A stretch of DNA of 64,000 nt from Amia ocellicauda (Eukaryota; Chordata; Actinopteri; Amiiformes; Amiidae): the NCBI RefSeq assembly GCF_036373705.1, contig NC_089850.1, positions 28,469,733-28,533,732 of the forward strand. Reading direction: 5' to 3'. Shown piece after piece: positions 49,201 through 61,200 of this stretch (positions are counted from its first letter, which is position 1; every line of letters begins with the position of its first letter). The translations under genes were made by a program, and so were the position numbers. Below the pieces are notes generated by a model. That model made no database searches, had not been told where the DNA came from, and worked only from the letters and a program-made list of their open reading frames with translations.

Positions 49201-52200
49201 GTTCTGAGCCCCAAACACAAATAGGTGTGGTTATTTATAGGTTGAGATCTCGAAAGCGAACAAAGAAGAGTCTGTATCTGGGAAAATTTAGGAAGAATCA
49301 ACGAATGTGCATTGAATACTGATCAATATGCAAAACTAACAGATTATATTGTCTACTAAATAAATCAACAATATAGCTAATGAGTAGATATGTCAAACCC
49401 TCTGGTACATTTCCACTTCTGTAACCTTGTGGATGACTCTCAGAAACAACAGGAAGGTTCATTATCAATACAGCCATGTTTATCTCATCCCCTGAAAGCG
49501 TCAAGGCAGGGAAATCAATTGTTTTGATAACTGAGGATCTCTGACTGCTACAGTCTTCTCAAGACACAGAAATAAAGGCAGATACACACAGGCCATGTAT
49601 GAGTCAAACTGAATTAATTTGGATAAGTTCAATATACACTCACCTAAAGGATTATTAGGAACACCATACTAATACTGTGTTTGACCCCCTTTCGCCTTCA
49701 GAACTGCCTTAATTCTACGTGGCATTGATTCAACAAGGTGCTGAAAGCATTCTTTAGAAATGTTGGCCCATATTGATAGGATAGCATCTTGCAGTTGATG
49801 GAGATTTGTGGGATGCACATCCAGGGCACGAAGCTCCCGTTCCACCACATCCCAAAGATGCTCTATTGGGTTGAGATCTGGTGACTGTGGGGGCCAGTTT
49901 AGTACAGTGAACTCATTGTCATGTTCAAGAAACCAATTTGAAATGATTCGACCTTTGTGACACGGTGCATTATCCTGCTGGAAGTAGCCATCAGAGGATG
50001 GGTACATGGTGGTCATAAAGGGATGGACATGGTCAGAAACAATGCTCAGGTAGGCCGTGGCATTTAAACGATGCCCAATTGGCACTAAGGGGCCTAAAGT
50101 GTGCCAAGAAAACATCCCCCACACCATTACACCACCACCACCAGCCTGCACAGTGGTAACAAGGCATGATGGATCCATGTTCTCATTCTGTTTACGCCAA
50201 ATTCTGACTCTACCATCTGAATGTCTCAAGAGAAATCGAGACTCATCAGACCAGGCAACATTTTTCCAGTCTTCAACTGTCCAATTTTGGTGAGCTTGTG
50301 CAAATTGTAGCCTCTTTTTCCTATTTGTAGTGGAGATGAGTGGTACCCGGTGGGGTCTTCTGCTGTTGTAGCCCATCCGCCTCAAGGTTGTACGTGTTGT
50401 GGCTTCACAAATGCTTTGCTGCATACCTCGGTTGTAACGAGTGGTTATTTCAGTCAAAGTTGCTCTTCTATCAGCTTGAATCAGTCGGCCCATTCTCCTC
50501 TGACCTCTAGCATCAACAAGGCATTTTCGCCCACATACTGCCGCATACTGGATGTTTTTCCCTTTTCACACCATTCTTTGTAAACCCTAGAAATGGTTGT
50601 GCATGAAAATCCCAGTAACTGAGCAGATTGTGAAATACTCAGACCGGCCCGTCTGGCACCAACAACCATGCCACGCTCAAAATTGCTTAAATCACCTTTC
50701 TTTCCCATTCAGACATTCAGTTTGGAGTTCAGGAGATTGTCTTGACCAGGACCACACCCCTAAATGCATTGAAGCAACTGCCATGTGATTGGTTGGTTAG
50801 ATAATTGCATTAATGAGAAATTGAACAGGTGTTCCTAATAATCCTTTAGGTGAGTGTAGCTGATCAATACTAGAAATTCTTACAGTGGAACATTTTGAAA
50901 GGGGGAGTAGATTTCATACCTGCATACCTGTTTATCTCCCTTTTTGCTTTGCACAGCAAACAAGCAGTAGTGAAGCCACATTATAATGTGGATTTGGTGT
51001 GTTTGGTATGTAACTTGATGATACCATGATAGGGTTGTAAATGTGTAGAAAATGTGTAGTTTAGTATCTGGTAAACTATTTAAGTTACCTTGGACAAAAC
51101 TGTCTGCTAAATGACCCAATAATAATAATTTTAGTCTGCTATGGTTGATTTTAGTCAACTACTGACAACATTTCTCCCAAATTCCAAATAAAAATATGAA
51201 TGGAATGGAATGTAATAGGTATACCGCTAGCTTACATAATTGTTATGAATGCAGTCACTGTACAATAGTAAATATTCCATACTGAAGCGCCCTGGTCGTC
51301 CAGGTAATGACGCGGTAGGGACCACACCATTTTTTAATCTTGAGAGGAGACGCCTTTTCTCATTATAGACTTGAAGAAGAGAGCTCGAGCACTTTCGAAT
51401 AACATTTTGACAATAAAATGTATTTATTTATTATAATTGTTATTAATATGTATTAAACGTAATCATGAAAATATAAATCTGAAAATTTAAAAGAATGAAA
51501 CTGATTTTATATGGCCCCACATATAACTAGCTAGTTAATTCTGTACTGCATTTGCAAGTAGGATCATAATTGTAATTAGAATTTATAATCTATTAATTGT
51601 TTCAAATCATGAAACCTGTGTAACTAATGTTTATTTCTGCTAACTACTGCCACCACACCTGTGAACCACGTCTCTGTCTGCGCTTGTTGCTCTGCTCTCT
51701 CAACCTGCTCTTCCCCTCTCCCTGGCTAAGCCGCTTGTTTTACCATCTTTAGGGTTTCGGAAAGCAATTTCCGACTATCCATTAGACTTGTATAAAACTC
51801 ATTCTTGTATAAAAAAACTAATTATTGTATGAACTTTTAAATAATAATTGGACCATATAAAGATTTGGGGCTGGACCAAAAAGATTCAGGGCTGAAGCCT
51901 CAAAAGCCCACCCCTAACGACACCACTGCCCTGAACCGTTAGAACAAACACAAGCTTAGAGACATAACTGCGATTAAAAAGGGAGGCTGTACAACATAAC
52001 CTTCAAGCCCCTGTAGAGAACACTGCACAAGATAACATCAAGGTGCCAGTTTTCCTCTCACTGCTCTGCTACAGTATCGTATTGTGGGTTGAAATTGTGC
52101 AGTCTGTGTTAAATAATGTAAGAGAGGATACAACTGAGAGAGGTCCATTATTCTTGTCCGTTACGCAGGTCAGTATTGCTCTCCTGGAGCCTGTGTATCT

Positions 52201-55200
52201 TCAGCACCGAGAGCGAGTCGCTGCACACTACAGGACTTCAGTCAAGACTGCTTCCACCGAATTCCCAGCTCTCCCAGCTAATTAATTACCTTACGCTTCA
52301 GCTCTCTGATGGTCTGAAGCACTGGCTGGAGGGCCTGGTGTGCGTCTGCCACTTCTGAGTTGGACTTGGTCATGTAGTGCTTCCTCAGCTCATCGGCCTG
52401 ATCACAGACAACAATGACAAACTGTCAGGGCTGCACGTCTCAGAGCACACCATCAGCGCTGCAGTGCACTGAGCCAGGATTCACATCCAGAGCTTACAGA
52501 TCCAGTGGGGAAACTGCTCCATATTAAATATTACCCTCGATGTGGTGTGGCCATGCAGTTGTAAAACACTCATTCTTACACAGCCTGTGTTTTATAGATC
52601 CAAATGCCAAGAAATGCAAGGCGGGGGGGGATAAATACATACTTGTGTGCTGCACCTAAAGTTGAGACAGTAGATGAGTGAACCTATTGGCTTTTGCTTG
52701 TGTTAATATTCCCTGGTGTGTTTCTCTGTAAATCATGCAGACAGAAACTTGAAAAACAACACTTCTGTCTGCTGAGGAATATATAATAAATACTAATCAT
52801 CATCATCTCACTATTTTCAGGGGGTTTGATCTATTTCACAGGGGGATATACAAGATTTTACAAATACTCACAACATACAATGTTCTAGACAACTATACAA
52901 GGGTAACGACATCACCATAAGTAAGATGCTTTCCACCTCACCTCCTCTTTCAGGCGATCATCCCGCAGAGTCGGGGGAATACCTGGATGCTTTGCATTCA
53001 GCAGTTCCATTAAGTTGTGAGTAGCATGCAATCTCTGGAAAAACACAAATATAATACTGACATATGAAAAGGAAACATCTTTCATAACCCAAGGCTAAAC
53101 AGTGTATATTTCTTTACTTAAAAGGTGGAGGCTGTAAAAAAAATGAAAATATAAAAATATCATTTCACTTACCTGAAGTGAATCAGTTTTCAGTTTGTCT
53201 TTGTGCTCCTCAGAGGATCGCAAAACCTCCCGGTACAGCTCTACAGCGGAGAGATATTCACCTACAAAAGACAAAAAGCCTCCTTTATACATCATTTCAA
53301 CTTGCTGTGTCCTTTAAGGTTTACCAGGACAAACACATATTTCAAAAACGTTATGTCACAATGGAGAGAGCAAGATGATTGGTTACAAGCTGTGACCAAA
53401 ATATTTCAGTTCAAATTGACAGGAGTAGAAATGAAAGACTCTTGCAAAAAACGGATGCATTCGTTTTTTAATCGGAAAATAAAAAGTGCTTACATTGTAA
53501 TACATTTAAATAAAAAACAATCATACTGTTTACAGTAAACTATATCATGACAGCTGTGTTTTTACAATAGGAAGAGAATCCAAGGAGATTTTAACATTAA
53601 AACTGCTGAATACAACATAACTCTAATCACTGTTTAATACCTTCTTTTGTAACATGTTAGTGTTGAACCCTGCTCATACTACCATGAATGGAAAAAACTA
53701 TAGGTATGCAGATCTGTCTTCTCACCTCTGATGATGTGAATCCCAGACAGACCATTCAAGGCACACACCAGCTGGCGATGGGCCTCCTCACACTCTACTC
53801 GGCATTTCTTCTGCAGGGACTTCAGCAGCTCCTCCATGGTCATGGTGCTGTTCGGACAATACAAACAGTCATGGAGGGGCTCCGCTCAGAAGGGGGGTGC
53901 ATGGATATTGTACCACACATGACACAAGCACAGTACCCTGAATATGGCACCCCTACAGCTACATCGCACCATTCCTGCTTTAACTGAAGCTAAGAGGCAA
54001 TAGTAAGAAATTTGATCATTTCTAAATAGACAGCTGCAATTGACCCTGGATTGATTTTTAGTAGTTGTTCAGTGAAATCAGTCCCATGACTGGCAGAGGA
54101 CAGAGGCTTACCTACCTCTTCTGGAAGGGCAGGAACTCCCCACGCACAGCCTGGGGGTGGCAGCAGGCCTGACGCAGCCGGAGCAGGGGGTACAGAATGG
54201 AGTTCACTGTCCTCCTGTCCAGACTGCCCAGCTTCAGGGTCCAGTCCGAGATCTTCCTCAGCTTCACCAGGGCGTCTTGGGAGCAGACCTCGTGCTGGCG
54301 ATGGTAGAAGTGCCCTTCAACGGGAGAGAAGTTCAGCCAGTGGATCTCTTCTGTTTGTGAAGGAATCTGGATCTAGGAAAATAAAACATCCTTGAGTGGT
54401 GCTTCAGTGTTTGAAAAATATATCTATTCCTGTCACAGGTGAATTACCAATGAATCTGTTCTAATTGGATCATACTAATGTCGGACTGTTATGCTCTAAA
54501 CAATTAATCAGAAGTTGAATATTAGTAATAATCATGTCTGTTAGTCAATGATTTACGTTATATATTAGTTCAGGTTAATTTAAATTAGTTACCACATTCT
54601 CAACGAAATAGGAAATCACATTGTCATTCAAAATATAGGCTTTCCATTTTTTATTTTTGTTTCCAAGGTTGATAATGAAAATCAACTAAATATTATAATA
54701 TATTTATTTTCAATATTTTTTAATTCAAGCATTACTCGACTGAAATAATCATGTCATTCTGAATGCCCCCTTAGTCCTACTCAGTCTCTGTACTCCATAG
54801 TGTAGATCTCATACCTGGTCAATGACGTCTTTCTTGGCAGATCTCCACAAGAACCGACCAATCACATTGTACAGCGGCTCTGAGTTCCCCCGACGATACG
54901 GTCGGTACAGGAGCTGGTCCCACCAATGTTTCACCCAGTATGGGTCAACTCCCAGGAACAGCACTAAACCATAAAGATCTGAGCAGCAAAAAAGTTATTT
55001 GGAAATCAAATAAGTTTAGGAGACCTTTATATATAATGATAAAATACATGATATGAATTTGTATATATATATAGTGTGTATATTTACAGATCAGATCTAA
55101 AGGGGATCATCTTTTAAAGGATTGTGGGAGATTATTGTTGTAACATGGAGACCAACTCCAGGTTATGGCTTTCGGAAAAAACATGGGCAGGTACAAATTA

Positions 55201-58200
55201 ACACAGGGCAAAAATAGAAATAGTCATATATGTACAGCTAACAACTTGTGGTGACTGAGCATTGTTCTGAGCGCTGTTGAATCTTCACGGCTCACCTTCT
55301 AACCCCCGCTGTACCGGAGTCCCACTAACACACCAGCGATTGATGGAGCTCAGTCTCAGAGCCATTTCTGCTGCCTGGAGGAAATACACGGGGGAGGGAA
55401 TGAGTTAGAGAGAGAATTGTTCTTTAAAAATGGCTCTAGTTCACTCATTCATACATTTATTCCCAGCTTTATGGCATGAAAGGGAACAACAAAGACATAT
55501 CCTGGGGTTACCTACTAAGGGGCCATTCAAACACTATACAGATCAAAAGCTGTTTGACCACCATGTATGTAATAAAATCTCTACATATTAAGCCTGACAG
55601 GAGTTGCAGTCAGTAGCTTATACATCTTTACAGCTTCTAGAGTGAATCAGTATTGAGCAAACTCAGAAAAGACATCATGGATGATTATTTAATGAACGTG
55701 ACTTATCAAACTGTACGGATAACAGACTAACATTCTATCACATGAGAGGGGTGTGTGAATAAATTCCAATACAATGGGGCATAATCCCCCAGATGACCGT
55801 GATGCATGTGGCGCTGATGACACGCCACAAGGGGGGTCCCTCACCTTGGCAGTGGTGCACTCCACCATCTGAGCTTCATCCAGGCACACCCTCCACCACT
55901 CCACGGCCACCAGCGGGCTGGGCACCGCCATGTAGCGCTTCTGGTTGCGGAAGCGCCGCCCGTCCTCACTGTTGCTGTGGGGAATGTCCACATAGTTGAG
56001 CTCCGTGCGCAGGACGTCGTAGGTGGTGATGACCACGTCCTGCTCGGCCAGGACATGAGGCTGAATGAAACCGTGTTTCTTCACGCCCTGGTAAACCTGA
56101 CAGGAAGAGGCAGGTGCTCAGTGCCCAGGTTTTGAAGCAGCACGGAAAGAGAAAGCTCTCGGGTCTCTTTTCAGCAATAACTGTAACTGATGTTTTAAAC
56201 ATTAGGATGCATTTAACACGAAGGGAACAGCATAGTCTGGGTGATGGAACTGTACTTATCCAGGCATCATCAGCCTGTCAACTGCAGCTGTATTGTCTGC
56301 TCCATTGTCCACCTTTGTTAGACTGTGGCAAGAAATGCACATTCGGCACCTTCAATATCACTGTCCTTTCTGGTTTAGTGTGTTAAAAAATAACAGCACT
56401 TCACTTTCGATTGGTCAGCATTAACTTACACTCACGGAACGCTGTCACTGGGCTTCCTAACTACCTAGGCCAGTTTACTGAGCTGAACAATCTAAATAAT
56501 TCAATGAACAATTCAAATGTAAAGAAAAACGTGAGCAGCACGTGGGGGCACATTTCAGTGACTCCATCTTGTAGGGTGTGCTTTTTACGAAGTTAAACTC
56601 TGCACTTTTTTAATGTCGGTTGCTGCTTTTCCTCCTTCACATGGCGACAGCTTTAATATGACAAATTTGAACCTGTCTCCTGGAATCAGCGAGGAGAACC
56701 TGCACAGAGCTTGTTTGTCACGGCTGAGTGCTCCGCATCACAGAATATCATTAGCATGCAGGAAGGCACGCAGACAGGAACCTAAAATAGAACGCACTGC
56801 TTCAAACCCTCTCCTGCGTTCTTCATCTGTCACACTAATGACAGTGAAGAAATGCCTGTGCACCTTTATTCTGAGTCTGGGTGACACATCTGAAGGTGGA
56901 GACCTTTGTTTTTGCCCTGTTGTTGGCATAAAGGAAATTAAATATTTAAACCCTTTTAACAAATGGAAAAGGAAGAATTAAAGATCCCTAGGCAAGGGAG
57001 TGACCTTGGGAAATGTAAAACACACACTGCTCGCTTTTTCTCTTTTTTACGAGAAACTGTAGAAATATGGGGATTCCAAATATTTTCCTAATTCAAAGGA
57101 AACATGTCTCAGTCACCTAAAATTCTTCCACTGTACATTGTGGACTTTACAAAGATGCATGATGGACAAGTAAGTTAGGAATATTCTGAATCTATAATGT
57201 TTCCTGACAACAAACATATAAGAAAATAACATTAGCTAGTACTTAAAATCAGAAGAAAAAACTCCTGTCCATATGTGGTAACAAATGTGACCTTTGAAAA
57301 GACTGTAAAACTGAAGACACTCTGTCTGTCAGGTTCTCATAATACACAAACTCCAGCCTCTAACAGGGACGCAAGTATGGACTCCCACTGCACTACTGTT
57401 TGACCCATGTTGGGTTTTAAGAGCTGCAGCCTCCTGTTAAACTTGAAATAGTATTTCAACAGCACCTGTCTCTTTATGCAATTCATTTTAAATAAGGTAA
57501 CAAAATGTCCAGTGTCTGGGGCATTCAACTCGTACAACCTTTAATGGATCAAAGTGCTGTGGGAGCCTCAACTCTTTTCTCATAAAATTAGGCTAAGAGT
57601 CAAGGGAGGGGAACAAAAAGGGGTGTCTTTTACAAACGGCTTACCAGGACTCTCAGTGAAGATGACCTGAGGTGGCGCTTGATCTCTTCCACCCACTGGT
57701 GGCAGATGGAGCTGGGGGAAATTATTAGCGTTGCTCCTGTGGGCACCGGTGTCATGGCAACCAGGCAGTGTGGACAGTAGAAAGGGGTGGTGCCCAGGCT
57801 CTCTTCCTTGTAGTTGACACACTCAGCATGCTGCCACAAGAAGCAGTTTAAACACTGCACTCGGGCCTTGTAGTCAATGAGGCCCAGCTCCCCACAGATA
57901 CACTCAAACCGGTAATTGGAAGTGTTAAAGGGCAGAACTGTTGCGGTCCTGGCAGGAATAGATGCGTGAGAGTCTGATTTCACCGTGTCCTCGTCCTTCA
58001 CTGTGGCTTCACACCTCTTATCTGTCATGATCTGCAGAGAGCTGCTGTGTGCCTCTTCATAATTGATGACAGAGCTGTGGTGTCTATCGACAGGCACCTC
58101 ATCTTCTGTCTTGTTTTCAGGTACACCTCCCTTTGAAGAGCTGAGTTGAGCAGCCCCTTCTTTGTTCAGATCGCAGTAGTTATGTTCAGCCAGGGGGGGG

Positions 58201-61200
58201 CTCAGTGGCATGCTGTTTTCCACAGCGGCGTCTTGAGCAGGTGACTCTGACTTTCCAGACTGCACCACAGCCTCCTGGTCCTCCTCTGCAGGCTTCCGAG
58301 ACACTGTCTGGGGTCGTCTGTGAGCCCTCTTTCGGCAGGGGTCAGGTTTCTCCAAAAAAAGATAATACATTTGAAAAAACAACATAAAAAAGGGTTGATA
58401 TTGCAAATATATCAGATTTCCATTATTATAAAGGTCAAGAAAAGTTTATACACATTCATTTCTGTTTGCTTTGCTTTAGATTAAACTATGCACCTGTGCT
58501 GCATTAAGAGGGGGAATCTGACCAGGCGACCAACCTGTTTCCTGGGTGAGCTGAGCAATGTGATCCTGGCACTGCTTCAGTAAATGTAAGTGCTGAGCTA
58601 CACAAGGATTTTCCAATATATATACAGTGAGGGAAAAAAGTATTTGATCCCCTGCTGATTTTGTAAGTTTGCCCACTGACAATGAAATGATCAGTCTATA
58701 ATTTTAATGGTAGGTGTATTTTAACAGTTAGAGACAGAATAACAACAAAAAAATCTAGAAAAACGCATTTCAAAAAAGTTATAAATTGATTTGCATGTTA
58801 ATGAGGGAAATAAGTATTTGATCCCCTATCAATCAGCAAGATTGAAAAAATAGAAAAACAAATGCTGCTACAGTGAGGAAACACTGCATCCCAATTGCAG
58901 GTTTACAGTTTTCTCCCTCCTAAAAACTCACAGAAAAACCATCTACTTACTGGTTTTACAACAGTCTTCCTCCTCCTTGTTTCTTTGTAGTTCCTTCCCA
59001 GCTTGAATGACCCAGACAGCCCTACACCCTTCACCTGCTCCAACACCTGCTCCTCTATCAGCTTAGCCAGGGTTTTCCTGATGAGGTGACGATTTCTCTG
59101 CAGATCATACCGATATGTTGCGCGCATGTAGGCAAAAATAGCATTGACTGAGGCTCCCTTACCAACCTTCATCTCTTTAACAGCAGTGACGAGCATCACA
59201 CGTACAGCTAAAGGCACAGGACACAAAGGAATGAAGGATTTAATCAAAACACACAAAAGATTGAATAGCATGATTTTCTGTTGATGTAGACTGATATATA
59301 GTGGGCCTAGGATAAACATATTGCACAAACACGTATATACAGATAAGACTTCAAAAGAATAGCATACCACACACCTTTAAAAATAGCTAGCCTTAAAAGG
59401 TCATGCATTTTGAACTGAGGAAATTTAAAAAGGTGACCCATACAAGAATGTTGCTATTTTAGCTGGGATCCTTTTTCCACTGGTTGTCACAAGTTGAAGC
59501 TCTTAATCTCCTAAGTAGGGTTGAATGTACTTGTTTAATTCTTTGAATTATTCAGCTTCAAAGTTTTCCTCGGCATCTACTTTGTGGTCTTGAAAAAGGT
59601 CGCTATCTGTAATGAACTTAGTATATATATTTCAAAGACGAAAAGTAAGAGACAGGTGGTGGATGCGATCTGATCAGAGAAGTGTTCTACAAGTGTGTGA
59701 TGCTGCAGAATTTCTTCTGATTATCTTGCAAAATCTTTCAAAAATATTTCTCCAGTCCCATTAGGATTATAAAGACATGACCAAAAAATAACTAGGCTAA
59801 TGAAATCTATTCCGTGTTTACGATACAATAGTGACCACTAAGTATACCATATGATTTATTTAAATATTAAACCACAGATAACAAAAAAACTGCAAAATGC
59901 TGACCTGGATGGGTGATTTTCTCTTTTGGTTTCATATCACACTTCTGAAAAAGTTGTTTCTCCTTTCTGTCTGTGGGAGGCCGAGGAGGGACAAAATAAT
60001 TTACTGATCTTCCCTTGAAAACACAACGAAGAAAGTTTACACATTTTTAGACTGTCACAGCAATGATGAAGTCATTCTCAATCAGGAAATCCTCACATTA
60101 CATCATATCACAATTTACCAATTAACTTGTTACTATTAACCACATATTAATGCATTCATAAACACAGAGCTTCAGATGGCTAATGTTATTTATGAAACCT
60201 TAATACAGAACTTAATTTACGGTACATGTTAAGATCTTTAGATCTTCTTCACTGGAGTGACTACACTAACACTTAAAGGTCACATTTATTATAAAACCCA
60301 GCAAGTGAGAATGGGAGTACCTCTGGCAATATGAGTCCTTGCTGACACAAGCCTTGTCGAGTGTTGTAGAGAATGAGGGCCAGAACTTCCACGGTCTTCC
60401 CCAGGCCCATCTCATCTGCCAGGATACCGCCAGGCCAGTCATTGCCAGCAACTGGATACTCATGGGTCAGGCTGTAACATGGAAACACCAAGCTAATTCA
60501 AATGTCTAATGTTTAATCTGGAGAACGATTAAACAATCCTGGGAGCGCCGGACAACATCCAGACTGAAGCCATTTTCCATTCACATAGAAAGAAGCTACA
60601 CTCCATTGACTTTCTTTTTTGTGATAAAATTAGTTTAACTTGGCATTTATGATTCATGATGTCCTACTGAGATGCAGGTGCAGGTGGCATATTTGGAAAA
60701 GACAGCACTCCTTTTGTTTCAGTCCTGCCGGAGTTCACCGGCGTTATTGTCTCTTCTAAGATTTAAAATGGGCAGATATTTTTCACTGATGAAGGACCAC
60801 ACATGCATCTTATCACAAAGATTCATGGAGGGAAGCTGCACAAATACAAAGTAGAGCTGGGAGTCCACATGGAGGACACAAACACAAATCTGACTCATAA
60901 TTCCACTGGCGAGGTGGTCCTATTGCATAGGAAACAGAGGATGTACAGCCAGTGTCCCCTCACCCAACACCATTCATGGTCAGCTCATTAACTTGAAGCT
61001 CACTGAAACTGCAGTCTGTTAGTGGCACTCCCCATCTGACCTACTTTGTAAGACATCCTGCACACAGAGTTGAGCCTTCAAATGTTCTTTGACTTGGGCT
61101 CCCCCTTGAGATCAAAGTTGAAAGTGCATTCCTATGTAGCTCAGTTATTTTAACTCCTAATTCAAATAAAATGCTACTTCCAGCAACCTTGAACTGTCTG

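Larger units (their letters stand above)
47465..52289 (-). other. shprh: Largest shprh intron (4.8 kb)
   Basis: It holds a nearly full-length Tc1-type transposon (49635-50858), a diverged SINE/LINE tail (51070-51125) and a poly-T tract with AT-rich sequence near 48.3 kb. No further exon is needed: the flanking exons join in phase and the protein is continuous with the human one across the junction. Confidence 0.75.

Noticed and set aside
56613..56981. 122-codon plus-strand frame in a shprh intron
   Set aside because: No known family, no promoter or splice support, and the composition is ordinary intron.
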